A stretch of 64,000 nucleotides of DNA from an uncultured Prevotellaceae bacterium (GCA_902776545.1 CACYQO010000012.1:1-64000), one strand, 5' to 3'; numbered from the stretch's first letter, positions 42,526 to 52,172 are shown. The notes: a model not told the origin generated them from the sequence alone. Translations and numbers: made by a program.

Positions 42526-44073
42526 TTAATTCGTGTATTTGATGGCGAGCATCGTGAGATCGTCGCTCTGCTCGGTATCGCCGACGAACTCGTGGACGGC
42601 ATCGGTCATCACGCTGATCAGCGTCTCAGGCGAGGCGCTCTGATCGGTCTGGGCAGCGAGGATGGCCGTCATACGATCCTCTCCGAACTGGTCTTGGACA
42701 GCGTTTTCGGCTTCGGTCAGTCCGTCGGTATAGAGGAAGATGGTCGAGCCGGGCTCCATCACCGTTTCCTGCTCCACGAACTCCCAGTCGGGAAAGATGC
42801 CAATGGGCAGGTTCGGCTCGACGGGAAGGCTGGCAGACTGGATGTAAGGCGCATTATGGCCGCCGTTGCAGTAAGACAGTCGGCCGGTGGCCAGGTCGAG
42901 CACGCCGACGAAAATGGTAACGAACATCTGGTTGTCGTTGCCTTCGCTGATGTTCACGTTCATCGTCTCGACGATCTGCGAGGGGCTGTCGGTATGGGCG
43001 GCAACGTTGCGGAAGAGCGTGCGGGTGACGGCCATGACGAGGGCGGCGGGAACGCCCTTGCCCGATACGTCGCCGACGCAGAAAAATAACCTTTCGTCGC
43101 GGATGAAGAAGTCGAAGAGGTCGCCCCCTACCCCTTTGGCTGGTGTGAGCGAGCCGTACAGATCGATGTCCTTGCGGTTGGGGAAGGCGGGGAATGTCTT
43201 GGGCAGCATCGACATCTGGATGCTGTGGGCCACGTTAAGTTCACTCTCGATAGAGGCTTTAGCGGCGGTAGATGCCTTGAGCTCCTCGACATAGCGCGAG
43301 AGCGAGTGCTGCATGGTGTCGAAAGAGTCGCGCAGCTGACTGATCTCGTCATGGCGCTTGAACGTGGGCAGGGCGGTGTCGAAGTTTCCCTTAGCCACCT
43401 CCCGGGCCGTGTCGGAAAGGATGCCCAACGGCTTGGTGGCGCGACGGATGCTGTGGCGCGTGAAGAAGAAGATGATGATGGCGCCGAGGGCCATGAAGAA
43501 CAGGATGACGATGGCTAGAACCTTACCCCAGAGGAACACCATGTTGTAATGCTGGAACACGACCAGCTTCCAGTCTGTATGGGCGATCGGCTGCGTAATA
43601 ATATAATAAGGTGTACCCTTCAGGTCCATCATATTATACTCGGAAAGGACCACATCTTGCTCCCCTTTGAGTATCGAGAGGTCTATGGAGTCCGTGCCGG
43701 CAATGCACTTGCCCTGGCTGTCGATGATCTGGATGGAGAATCCTATCTCGCTTTCGTCCTTATCATCGTTTGTTTTGGTATCATGGGAGGGATCCTCATA
43801 GAATTCTTTCCAGATGGTTTTCTCCATTTCTTCGATGGTTTTTTGGAGCTCGTGGGCCTGGAACACCTGCTCCGCTCTGTGCATCGACTCAAACTGGCGG
43901 TTAAGACCGTCGATGACATACGAGGCACGCATGCCGCTGATCATCGTCGAGATGATGAAGCCAAAGAAGAGGATGGCACCGATGATGAGCACATTGATGA
44001 AGCTGACGATCAGGATGACGCGCCAGGTGATGCGGCGGGAGAGTTTGCTCTGCTTTTTCTTGAAGATGTTCAT
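42526..44073 (-). CDS. Sensor PP2C/SpoIIE-type phosphatase with HAMP domain
   Basis: 515 residues. Membrane helix (~15-45), extracytoplasmic sensor of ~135 residues, second helix (VLAIVILFFMALGAIIIFFF), HAMP (~205-260), short coiled coil, then the SpoIIE phosphatase: GVGGDLFDFF, GDVSGKGVPAAL, GGHNAPYI, LYTDGLTEAEN and EQSDDLTMLAIKYTN at the very end. It would dephosphorylate a partner protein in response to an outside signal. The paralogue at the window start continues past this point with an ATPase domain, which is missing here. It lies 15 bases after dnaB, and its stop touches the convergent gene's stop. Confidence 0.92.
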   Translation of the reverse strand: MNIFKKKQSKLSRRITWRVILIVSFINVLIIGAILFFGFIISTMISGMRASYVIDGLNRQFESMHRAEQVFQAHELQKTIEEMEKTIWKEFYEDPSHDTKTNDDKDESEIGFSIQIIDSQGKCIAGTDSIDLSILKGEQDVVLSEYNMMDLKGTPYYIITQPIAHTDWKLVVFQHYNMVFLWGKVLAIVILFFMALGAIIIFFFTRHSIRRATKPLGILSDTAREVAKGNFDTALPTFKRHDEISQLRDSFDTMQHSLSRYVEELKASTAAKASIESELNVAHSIQMSMLPKTFPAFPNRKDIDLYGSLTPAKGVGGDLFDFFIRDERLFFCVGDVSGKGVPAALVMAVTRTLFRNVAAHTDSPSQIVETMNVNISEGNDNQMFVTIFVGVLDLATGRLSYCNGGHNAPYIQSASLPVEPNLPIGIFPDWEFVEQETVMEPGSTIFLYTDGLTEAENAVQDQFGEDRMTAILAAQTDQSASPETLISVMTDAVHEFVGDTEQSDDLTMLAIKYTN

Positions 44074-44088
44074 AACGGTTAGCGATGA

Positions 44089-45606
44089 TTAGAATGGCAG
44101 GGGGCCGTTGTCGATCGGAGGGATGGCGCCGTTGTCCTCGCCGTTAATCTTAGAGCCGCGGATCTCGCCGCCGAAGTTATCCATCGGCGCACGGTTGCCG
44201 AGGTTGCGGTCTTCAGGATTCTCGAAACGGGTGTACTCGCCGCGGAAGGTGAGCAGCACGTCGCCCGTGGCACCCTTACGGTGCTTGGCGATGATGATCT
44301 GTGCCATGCCGCGCAGGTCGTGGCCGGCATCATCCTGATAGATGTGATAATACTCAGGACGGTGGACGAAGAGCACCATGTCGGCATCCTGCTCGATGGC
44401 TCCCGACTCACGGAGGTCGGAGAGCATGGGGCGCTTGCCTTCGATGCCGTCACGTCCCTCGACACCACGGTTCAGCTGACTGAGGGCGATGATGGGGATG
44501 TCGAGTTCCTTGGCCAGGCCTTTGAGCGAACGGGAGATAGTAGAGACCTCCTCCTGACGTGAGGAGAAGCGCATGCCGTTGGCATTCATGAGCTGCAGAT
44601 AGTCGATCATGATGAGCTTGACGTCGTGTTCGCGCACCAGACGGCGGGCCTTGGTACGCAGTTCGAAGACGGATAGACCTGGTGTGTCGTCGACATAGAG
44701 CGGGGCGCCGAGGAGGTTGTTGATGTGCTTGTCGAGACGGTCCCACTCGTCGCGCTGCAGCTGACCGTTGAGGATCTTCGAGCCCTGGATCTCACAGACG
44801 TTGGAGATGAGGCGATTGACGAGCTGAACGTTCGACATTTCCAATGAGAAGAAGGCCATGGGCACGTGGAGGTCAGCAGCGATGTTCTTGGCCATGGAGA
44901 GGGCGAAAGAGGTCTTACCCATGGCAGGGCGCCCGGCGATGATGATGAGGTCGGAGTTCTGCCAGCCGCTGGTCATGTCGTCGAGCTTGTAATAGCCTGT
45001 GGAGATGCCGGTGAGTCCGTCGGTGTTGGCGGCAGCAGCCTGTATGACCTTCAGAGCCTGGTCGATGACGGGGTTGATCTGGGTGTAGTCCTTCTTCATG
45101 TTGCGCTGGGAAAGCTCGAAGAGTGAACCTTCAGCCTCCTGCATGAGTTCCTCGACATCGACGGTCTCGTCGAAGGCCTTGGTCTGGATGACGCTCGAGA
45201 AGGAGATGAGCTGTCGGGCCAGGGATTTTTGGGCGATGATCTGGGCGTGATACTCGATGTTGGCCGACGAGGCGACCTTGGAACTGAGCTCGGCAACGTA
45301 GCCTGGGCCGCCTACTTCTTCGAGGTTGCCGGACTTGGCCAGCTGTTCGGTGACGGTGAGCACATCGACAGGTCGCTCGTCCATGTTAAGGTCGCGGATG
45401 GCCGTGTAGATCATCTGGTGACGGGGATCGTAGAAACTCTCAGGATGGAGGATCTCACAGACAACGGCGTAGGCGTCTTTGTCGATCATCAGGGCACCGA
45501 GGACGGCGTTTTCTACTTCAAGTGCCTGTGGGGGCAGATGGCCGTAGGTGGGGTCCAAGGGCATCTGGCGACGGGGTCTCTTGCGATTATTGTCTTGTTC
45601 TGCCAT
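44089..45606 (-). CDS. dnaB: Replicative DNA helicase
   Basis: 505 residues. N-terminal helical domain (PPQALEVENAVLGALMIDKD) and a C-terminal RecA-type domain with AGRPAMGKTSFALSM (Walker A), FFSLEMSNVQLVNRL, LIMIDYLQLM (Walker B) and QLNRGVEGRDG. The C-terminal ~60 residues are low complexity and Gly/Asn-rich. Complete and of normal length; it unwinds the replication fork. It belongs to the minus-strand run rarA, cation-channel protein, dnaB, phosphatase. Confidence 0.96.
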   Translation of the reverse strand: MAEQDNNRKRPRRQMPLDPTYGHLPPQALEVENAVLGALMIDKDAYAVVCEILHPESFYDPRHQMIYTAIRDLNMDERPVDVLTVTEQLAKSGNLEEVGGPGYVAELSSKVASSANIEYHAQIIAQKSLARQLISFSSVIQTKAFDETVDVEELMQEAEGSLFELSQRNMKKDYTQINPVIDQALKVIQAAAANTDGLTGISTGYYKLDDMTSGWQNSDLIIIAGRPAMGKTSFALSMAKNIAADLHVPMAFFSLEMSNVQLVNRLISNVCEIQGSKILNGQLQRDEWDRLDKHINNLLGAPLYVDDTPGLSVFELRTKARRLVREHDVKLIMIDYLQLMNANGMRFSSRQEEVSTISRSLKGLAKELDIPIIALSQLNRGVEGRDGIEGKRPMLSDLRESGAIEQDADMVLFVHRPEYYHIYQDDAGHDLRGMAQIIIAKHRKGATGDVLLTFRGEYTRFENPEDRNLGNRAPMDNFGGEIRGSKINGEDNGAIPPIDNGPLPF

Positions 45607-45665
45607 ATAATTTTTTAATCTTTTAATTCTCTAATTTTTAAATTTTTTAATTTTTAAATTTTTCC
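45607..45665. repeat. A/T-only repeat upstream of dnaB
   Basis: Units such as TTTTTAAATT and TTTTAAT fill the gap between dnaB and the preceding gene and run into that gene's last codons (EKFKN). Possibly a terminator-like or degenerate repeat tract. Confidence 0.5.
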
Positions 45666-46264
45666 TCGCTCTTCAACGTGGGCAGTGAGATGTGGTAGCG
45701 GACGGCGAGAAAACGGATGAGGCAGGTAACGCAGAAGCTGACGACGGCACTCAGTTCCGTTGAGAGGCCCAGCGCTGCCAAGGCCCAGTAGGCCATACCA
45801 CCCAGCACGCAGGCGATGGCGTAGATCTCCTTGTGGAAGATGACGGGCTCGTTGTTGAGCAGTACATCGCGGATGACGCCGCCTGCGGAGCCAGTGATGC
45901 AGCCCATGATGATAGCCACCCAGAAGGGCTGGCCCATGGCGAGGCTTTTCTGGATGCCGGCGATGGTGAAGAGAGCCAGACCTAAGGTGTCGAAGACGAA
46001 CCAGGCATTCTTCAAGGGTTCCATCCACTTGCCGAAGAAGACCACGGTGAGCAGGGCTACGCCCGTACATATTAGATATAATGGTGTGGTCATCCAGAAT
46101 GGGGTCGTACCCAGCATGACGTCACGGAACGTTCCGCCGCCGATGGCCACAGCCACACCACAGACATACCCCCCAAACCAGTCGAAGTGCTTGGCGGCGG
46201 CGTGACGGATGCCTGAGATGGCAAAGGCAAACGTACCTAAGAGTTCGATGATATAGATGATCAC
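45647..46264 (-). CDS. Trimeric intracellular cation (TRIC)-type channel family protein (UPF0126/YadS-like)
   Basis: 205 residues, seven predicted helices in two repeated halves. Each half carries a glycine-rich block: GGYVCGVAVAIGGGTFRDVM and ITGSAGGVIRDVLLNNEPVI. This duplicated GG-T/V-x-RD pattern defines the UPF0126/TRIC-like family, members of which conduct potassium or glycine-linked ions. The last residues come from an AT repeat. It starts 16 bases after rarA. Confidence 0.88.
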   Translation of the reverse strand: MIIYIIELLGTFAFAISGIRHAAAKHFDWFGGYVCGVAVAIGGGTFRDVMLGTTPFWMTTPLYLICTGVALLTVVFFGKWMEPLKNAWFVFDTLGLALFTIAGIQKSLAMGQPFWVAIIMGCITGSAGGVIRDVLLNNEPVIFHKEIYAIACVLGGMAYWALAALGLSTELSAVVSFCVTCLIRFLAVRYHISLPTLKSEEKFKN

Positions 46265-46279
46265 TACTAAAGTTTTTTA

Positions 46280-47554
46280 TCATTTAGCGAAGCGTTCGCC
46301 CCAGTAGTTGAGCATGCGCTGGTACATCTTTTCCTCAGTGGGGTTATGCTGACCGTGCCAGAGACGTTCGTTGACGAGGGCATCGGGCAGATACTGCTGG
46401 GGCGTGAAATGGCCTGGATAATCGTGCGGATACTGGTAGCCGTCGTGATAGCCCAGGTCTTTCATCAGTTGCGTAGGGGCATTGCGGATGGGCAGCGGCA
46501 CAGGCTGGTTGCCAGTGCGACGGACGAGGTCAAGGGCAGCATCGACACCGAGATAGGCACTATTGCTCTTGGGCGAGGTGGCCAAATAGACCGTTGCCTC
46601 GGCCAGGGGGATGCGCCCCTCAGGCCAGCCAATCTTCATGACGGCATCGAAGGCGGCATTGGCGAGCAGCAGGGCATTGGGATTGGCCAGACCAATATCT
46701 TCGGCTGCGCTGATGACGAGCCGACGGGCGATGAACTGCGGGTCTTCCCCACCCTCGATCATTCGGGCGAGCCAGTAGAGGGCGGCATCGGGATCTGAAC
46801 CACGGATGCTCTTGATGAAGGCAGAAATGACATCATAGTGCATCTCGCCGTCTTTGTCGTAGGCCAGAGGATTCTGCTGGAGGCGCTGGACAACGAGGGC
46901 ATCGGTGATGATGACTTCATCTGAAGATTCGGATTCCACGACTAACTCTAAGATATTCAGCAACTTACGGGCGTCGCCTCCGCTGTATCGCAACAGGGCG
47001 CCGGTCTCCTGCAACTGGATGTGACGCTCCTTGAGGATGACGTCGGTATGGATGGCGCGGTCGAGCAGCAGCAGCAGATCATCTTTCTCCAAAGACTTGA
47101 GGACATAGAGCTGACAGCGGGACAGCAAAGGACGGATGACCTCGAAGGAGGGATTCTCCGTGGTGGCGCCGATGAGCGTGACGATACCCTTCTCCACAGC
47201 ACCCAGGAGGGAATCCTGCTGCGATTTGGAGAAACGGTGGATCTCGTCGATGAAGAGAATCGGCGATGCCTCGTTGAAGAAACGACCCTTCTGCGCCTTT
47301 TCGATGACGTCGCGCACATCCTTGACGCCACTCGTAACAGCCGAGAGGGTGTAGAAGGGTGTCTCTAGCCGGTTGGCGATGATCTGGGCCAGGGTGGTCT
47401 TACCCACGCCCGGGGGGCCCCAGAGGATAAAAGAAGAGATGCGTCCTGCCTCGATCATCTTCCGCAGGACGGCCCCCTCGCCCACCAAATGTTGTTGTCC
47501 GATATAGTCGTCCAAAGTGCGAGGACGGAGTCGTTCAGCCAGTGGTTGTGCCAT
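46280..47554 (-). CDS. rarA: Replication-associated recombination protein A (AAA+ ATPase)
   Basis: 424 residues. Clamp-loader-like AAA+ protein acting at stalled replication forks: MAQPLAERLRPRTLDDYIGQ at the start, [16 protein letters not shown] (Walker A), LFIDEIHRFSKSQQD (Walker B), GATTENPSFEV (sensor 1) and SGGDARKLLN (sensor 2). The C-terminal tetramerisation region has AALYWLARMIEGGEDPQFIA. Complete. A TAACTTTG element lies at 47565-47572 upstream. Confidence 0.95.
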   Translation of the reverse strand: MAQPLAERLRPRTLDDYIGQQHLVGEGAVLRKMIEAGRISSFILWGPPGVGKTTLAQIIANRLETPFYTLSAVTSGVKDVRDVIEKAQKGRFFNEASPILFIDEIHRFSKSQQDSLLGAVEKGIVTLIGATTENPSFEVIRPLLSRCQLYVLKSLEKDDLLLLLDRAIHTDVILKERHIQLQETGALLRYSGGDARKLLNILELVVESESSDEVIITDALVVQRLQQNPLAYDKDGEMHYDVISAFIKSIRGSDPDAALYWLARMIEGGEDPQFIARRLVISAAEDIGLANPNALLLANAAFDAVMKIGWPEGRIPLAEATVYLATSPKSNSAYLGVDAALDLVRRTGNQPVPLPIRNAPTQLMKDLGYHDGYQYPHDYPGHFTPQQYLPDALVNERLWHGQHNPTEEKMYQRMLNYWGERFAK

Positions 47555-47564
47555 ATTTTGCCTG

Positions 47565-47572
47565 CAAAGTTA
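47565..47572 (-). promoter_or_regulatory. -7 element for rarA
   Basis: TAACTTTG on the minus strand, 10 bases before the rarA ATG at 47554. The -33 region is AT-rich without a clear TTG. Confidence 0.55.
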
Positions 47573-47697
47573 CTTTAAAATGTGAAAATCACAAAAAATA
47601 TCATCAAAAAACTTGCTAATAAAAAATAAAGTGTAATCCGTCACTGTCGATCAAGGCAGTCACAAAAAGTAGTGTTTGGGACATCCAGGAGAACGAT

Positions 47698-48438
47698 GTG
47701 TTCCGTATGTGGGAGGCAGCCACGAAGGATGCCGAAGTGAAGGAAAACGTCACTCATTATCTGGACATTTTCAAGAGCGCCTTCTTCATTGAGGACATCA
47801 AGGAGGACGTCATGCTCGTGAAGAAGAGTTATGAGAAGCGCGGTTACAAGGTGGCCCAGATCAAGTTTGACGAGAACATGAAGTTCTCATGGGCCATCAA
47901 GAAGAAGCCGATCATGCGCGTGACCGACCTGACGTACGAGAATATCCGCCACATCTCTGCCGCCAAGCTGTTAGAAGTGATCGACCGTAACTTCGGAGGT
48001 GGCTGGGACTCGTTGTCGCAGTCGATCCAGGACATCATCCTCAGTGGCTTCGACATCTCCACCACTACCCTTCCCAAGGACCGTCTGCACAAGAAGGGTG
48101 GCATGTATGAGAAGAAGGTGGACGACGGCTTCGAGGTGCTCGAGGTGGAGAAAGGCGGCTGGGTGGAGGCCATCTTCGCCAAGCTGAAGCCTGAACAGGA
48201 GAAGATTCGCATGAAGTTCTCCGACGATGATGACGATGATAAGGAACGTGACGAGAATGAGGACGATGAGGACTACGAGGTACAGGACGACTACAGTTCG
48301 CACGACGAGGAGGACGAGGAGGTGAGCGATCCCGACGACGATGAGATCACCGAGGACAACTACTCGACGATGATGGACCTGGGCGGCGAAGACCCCGACG
48401 ACGAAGCTGCCAGTCTCATTGAGTTTGTAGACGAATAA
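47698..48438 (+). CDS. Unknown protein with strongly acidic C-terminal tail
   Basis: 246 residues from the GTG at 47698, which has AGGAG six bases upstream. The frame is open further 5' to stops at 47617-47622 and that stretch reads like protein (VTKSSVWDIQEND) but has no ATG; the ATG at 47707 is another option. The body (~1-180) is mixed alpha-beta (YEKRGYKVAQIKFDENMKFS, KKKPIMRVTDLTYENIRHIS). The last ~65 residues are almost entirely Asp and Glu. No family recognised, no signal peptide or membrane helix. It precedes the pyrophosphatase gene by 33 bases. Confidence 0.7.
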   Translation: MFRMWEAATKDAEVKENVTHYLDIFKSAFFIEDIKEDVMLVKKSYEKRGYKVAQIKFDENMKFSWAIKKKPIMRVTDLTYENIRHISAAKLLEVIDRNFGGGWDSLSQSIQDIILSGFDISTTTLPKDRLHKKGGMYEKKVDDGFEVLEVEKGGWVEAIFAKLKPEQEKIRMKFSDDDDDDKERDENEDDEDYEVQDDYSSHDEEDEEVSDPDDDEITEDNYSTMMDLGGEDPDDEAASLIEFVDE

Positions 48439-48471
48439 TCAATCATTAATAAACAAAAACCTAGATTAAAA

Positions 48472-50667
48472 ATGAACATTCCAGAAGTATTTTGGCTCGT
48501 GCCGATCGCATCGGTGGTAGCATTGGGAATGGCGTATTTCTTCTTCACCCAGCTGATGAAGGCTGACGAGGGTACGCCGCGTATGAAAGAAATTGCACTC
48601 TATGTGCGTAAAGGTGCCATGGCTTACCTGAAGCAGCAGTACAAGGTGGTTTGTATTGTCTTCGTGGTGCTCTGTGCCCTCTTCGCCTTCATGGCCTACG
48701 GCCTGAACGTGCAGAACCCCTGGGTGCCCTTCGCATTCCTCACCGGCGGTTTCTTCTCCGGACTGGCTGGTTTCTTCGGCATGAAGACCGCCACTTATGC
48801 CTCTGCCCGTACGGCTAATGCGGCCCGTCAGAGCATGGACGCCGGACTGAAGATCGCCTTCCGTTCAGGTGCCGTGATGGGTCTGACGGTCGTAGGACTG
48901 GGTCTGCTCGACATCGCAATCTGGTTCCTGGTGCTCAGCTATTTCTATCAGGGCGACCAGATGGCCCTCATCACCATCACCACCACGATGCTGACCTTCG
49001 GCATGGGTGCCTCGACACAGGCGCTGTTTGCCCGTGTGGGTGGTGGTATCTATACGAAGGCTGCTGACGTGGGTGCCGACATCGTGGGTAAGGTGGAGGC
49101 CGACATCCCTGAGGATGATCCCCGTAATCCTGCCACCATTGCCGACAACGTGGGTGACAACGTGGGTGACGTGGCCGGTATGGGTGCCGACCTCTATGAG
49201 AGCTATTGCGGATCGATTCTCTCCACGGCTGCCCTGGGTGCTGCTGCCTTCGGCGTGGCAGGTCTTGAGATTCAGTTGAAGGCCGTCATCGCTCCGATGC
49301 TGATTGCCTCGGTGGGTGTGTTCCTTTCGCTGCTGGGAATCTTCCTGGTTCGCACGAAGGAAGGTGCCACGATGAGGGATCTGCTGCGTTCGCTCGCATT
49401 AGGAACGAATGTCAGCGCTGTGCTCATCGCCATCGCTACCTTCGCCATCCTCTACCTGCTGGGTATCGAGAACTGGCTGGGACTCTCCTTCTCTGTTATC
49501 TCTGGTCTGGCTGCCGGTGTGATCATCGGACAGGCTACGGAATACTACACCTCTCACTCCTATAAGCCGACGCAGAAGATCTCTGAGGCCGGACAGACAG
49601 GTGCTGCCACGGTGATTATCAAGGGTATCGGTACGGGTATGATCTCTACCTGCATCCCCGTGATCACCATCGGTGTGGCCATCATGCTGAGTTATCTCTG
49701 TGCCAACGGCTTCGACCTCTCGATGTCGTCAGAGTCACTGGCTCACGGCCTCTATGGCATCGGTATTGCAGCTGTGGGTATGCTCTCTACGCTGGGCATC
49801 ACACTGGCCACCGACGCTTACGGTCCTATCGCCGACAATGCCGGTGGTAATGCCGAGATGTGCGGACTGGGTGAAGAGGTGCGTCATCGTACAGATGCCC
49901 TCGACGCCTTAGGCAACACGACAGCTGCCACAGGTAAGGGCTTTGCCATCGGTTCTGCTGCCCTCACAGCCCTCGCCCTGCTCGCCTCCTATATCGAGGA
50001 GATCAAGATTGCGATGGTACGTGCCGGACAGACGCTGAACAACGTGGCTGGTGATGTGATTTCCGCTTCAGATGCCACTATCCCCGACTTCATGAACTAC
50101 TACCAGATCAACCTGATGAACCCCCGTGTGATTGTCGGTGCGTTCATCGGTGCGATGGCTGCCTTCCTCTTCTGTGGTATGACAATGGAGGCTGTGGGCC
50201 GTGCCGCTGAGAAGATGGTGCAGGAGGTGCGTCGCCAGTTCCGTGAGATTGCCGGTATTCTGGAGGGAACAGGTACACCTGACTATGGCCGTTGTGTGGA
50301 GATCTCCACCCGTGCTGCCCAGCACGAGATGGTGGTGCCTTCCATCCTCGCCATCATCATCCCCATCGTCGTGGGTTGTGTCCTCGGCGTGGCTGGTGTC
50401 CTCGGTCTGCTCGTCGGCGGTCTGGCCGGTGGCTTCACGCTGGCTGTGTTCATGGCTAATGCCGGAGGAGCCTGGGACAATGCCAAGAAGAACATTGAGG
50501 AAGGCAACTTCGGCGGCAAGGGCTCGTTTGCCCATAAGGCCTGTATCGTCGGTGACACCGTGGGTGACCCGTTCAAGGACACCTCTGGTCCGTCGCTGAA
50601 CATCCTGATCAAGCTGATGTCGATGGTCAGCATCGTCATGGCTGGTCTGACGGTTGCATTTTCATAA
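48472..50667 (+). CDS. hppA: Membrane-bound ion-pumping pyrophosphatase
   Basis: 731 residues with about 16 membrane helices. It couples pyrophosphate hydrolysis to H+ or Na+ export. The catalytic signature is intact: DVGADIVGKVEADIPEDDPR then NPATIADNVGDNVGDVAG, and the distal DNAGGNAEMCG and NAGGAWDNAKKNIE blocks. GNTTAATGKG has Ala where potassium-independent enzymes carry Lys, so this is the potassium-dependent type. Whether it pumps Na+ or H+ cannot be settled by eye. The PAP2 phosphatase gene follows after eight bases. Confidence 0.95.
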   Translation: MNIPEVFWLVPIASVVALGMAYFFFTQLMKADEGTPRMKEIALYVRKGAMAYLKQQYKVVCIVFVVLCALFAFMAYGLNVQNPWVPFAFLTGGFFSGLAGFFGMKTATYASARTANAARQSMDAGLKIAFRSGAVMGLTVVGLGLLDIAIWFLVLSYFYQGDQMALITITTTMLTFGMGASTQALFARVGGGIYTKAADVGADIVGKVEADIPEDDPRNPATIADNVGDNVGDVAGMGADLYESYCGSILSTAALGAAAFGVAGLEIQLKAVIAPMLIASVGVFLSLLGIFLVRTKEGATMRDLLRSLALGTNVSAVLIAIATFAILYLLGIENWLGLSFSVISGLAAGVIIGQATEYYTSHSYKPTQKISEAGQTGAATVIIKGIGTGMISTCIPVITIGVAIMLSYLCANGFDLSMSSESLAHGLYGIGIAAVGMLSTLGITLATDAYGPIADNAGGNAEMCGLGEEVRHRTDALDALGNTTAATGKGFAIGSAALTALALLASYIEEIKIAMVRAGQTLNNVAGDVISASDATIPDFMNYYQINLMNPRVIVGAFIGAMAAFLFCGMTMEAVGRAAEKMVQEVRRQFREIAGILEGTGTPDYGRCVEISTRAAQHEMVVPSILAIIIPIVVGCVLGVAGVLGLLVGGLAGGFTLAVFMANAGGAWDNAKKNIEEGNFGGKGSFAHKACIVGDTVGDPFKDTSGPSLNILIKLMSMVSIVMAGLTVAFS

Positions 50668-50675
50668 TATAAAAT

Positions 50676-52172
50676 ATGTATAAGAGAAACATGAGATTAT
50701 TAGTATCAACGGTTATCGCAGTCCTGTGCTGCGGTAACCTTCATGCTCAGGCAGTACCTGATGCCGGGAAATTCCTTCCCGGACCTCCTGCGGAAACAAC
50801 CGTGGAGTATATCAAGGACTATCTTCAGTATGCCTGGGGTAAGACCATGAGAGGCACGGAGATAGGAGAACAGGCAAGGAAAGACTTCAATGCTGATGCC
50901 GCATACTATTTGGATTCCTTCTCACAGGCTATCGAAGTCTCTCTGAACGCTGCTGAAACACCTTACATCGCAGAACTCTTTGAGTACTGTATGGAGTATG
51001 GCAACAGGAGCATCCAGCAGGCCAAGGCGTCGTTTTCGTTCTTCAGAAGGCCGTATGTACGTTTCGACGAGGTGTCGCTCATACCTGAGCTGGAAGATCA
51101 ATACTCTCAGGAGAGTTCCTTCCCTTCCCGTGAGTCGCTGATGGGATGGATGTATGCCCTGCTGCTCTCTGAGATCTGTCCTGAGAAACAGGATGACATC
51201 CTGAACCTCGGCTATCGCTTCGGCGATGCTTCGATTTCGACAGGTTACCACTGGGACAGCGATGTGCAGGCAGGTCGTCTGCTTGCCAGTGCTCTGATCG
51301 TCCGTCTGCACGACCACACAGGTGTCAATGCGATGATCAACTCTGCCAAGGCTGAATATGCCAAGGTGTCGGGTACGACCTATGTGAGTCCTGCGCTGAC
51401 GGAAGAGACGAATCAGTATTTCAGCGAAGACCAGTTGCCGGACGCCGTCAATTATCTGCCGGCTCCTCCTGACACGGTCTCTGCCCTGGGAACCACGGAC
51501 ATGAATAAGTTCATCGAAGGCAAGGCCATCCGTCCGACGGATGAGGGTCAGACTGCCATCAACGACGTGAACAATGAGCTGGATTATTTCATGCAGATTT
51601 ACTCTGCTCCTTTCGGCAGAACACTCTCTGCAACGGCAACGCCGGAGGTGTATAAGCTTTGTGAGGCAATGTATCTCCTTGGCGACGGTGCTACCCGCAG
51701 CTGTAAGAACTTCTACCATCGTTCGCGTCCGTTCAAGCAATTGAACGAGGCTACGGCCTATCCGCCAGCAGAGAATATCGAGAAGAACACGGGTTCCTAT
51801 CCTTCGGGTGATTCTTCGACGGGGTGGATGTATGCGTTGGTGCTGTCAGAACTGAATCCTGAAGCAGAGGAGCTCCTCTTGGCCCGTGCTTATCAGTATG
51901 GCCAGGGTCGTGTCATCACAGGCTATCACTGGCAGACTGACGTTGAGGCAGGCCGTCTCGTAGGTGCTGCCGTCTATGCCCGTCTGCACAACAGCGAAGA
52001 GTTCCTGAAGCAGTTTGAGCGTGCCAAGAAAGAACTCGACGGCACATTGGGCGTGCGTTCCGTCTCTGCCGACGTGAAGGGTGCCGACACCTACACTCTC
52101 GGAGGCGTAAAGGTGCCAGAACCGACTCAGAAAGGGGTGTATATCCAAGGCGATAAGAAAATTATACGCTGA
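50676..52172 (+). CDS. Exported protein with two tandem PAP2/class A acid phosphatase domains
   Basis: 498 residues. Signal peptide (ending NLHAQ), then two homologous halves. The C-terminal half (~250-445) has a complete motif set: KNFYHRSRP, YPSGDSSTGW and GQGRVITGYHWQTD. The N-terminal half (~50-235) has KASFSFFRRP, FPSRESLMGW and GDASISTGYHWDSD, in which the PSG glycine and the SR arginine are changed, so it is probably inactive. The product would remove phosphate from lipid or nucleotide substrates in the periplasm. The tail (YTLGGVKVPEPTQKGVYIQG) resembles a sorting domain. The M15 gene overlaps it by one base. Confidence 0.85.
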   Translation: MYKRNMRLLVSTVIAVLCCGNLHAQAVPDAGKFLPGPPAETTVEYIKDYLQYAWGKTMRGTEIGEQARKDFNADAAYYLDSFSQAIEVSLNAAETPYIAELFEYCMEYGNRSIQQAKASFSFFRRPYVRFDEVSLIPELEDQYSQESSFPSRESLMGWMYALLLSEICPEKQDDILNLGYRFGDASISTGYHWDSDVQAGRLLASALIVRLHDHTGVNAMINSAKAEYAKVSGTTYVSPALTEETNQYFSEDQLPDAVNYLPAPPDTVSALGTTDMNKFIEGKAIRPTDEGQTAINDVNNELDYFMQIYSAPFGRTLSATATPEVYKLCEAMYLLGDGATRSCKNFYHRSRPFKQLNEATAYPPAENIEKNTGSYPSGDSSTGWMYALVLSELNPEAEELLLARAYQYGQGRVITGYHWQTDVEAGRLVGAAVYARLHNSEEFLKQFERAKKELDGTLGVRSVSADVKGADTYTLGGVKVPEPTQKGVYIQGDKKIIR

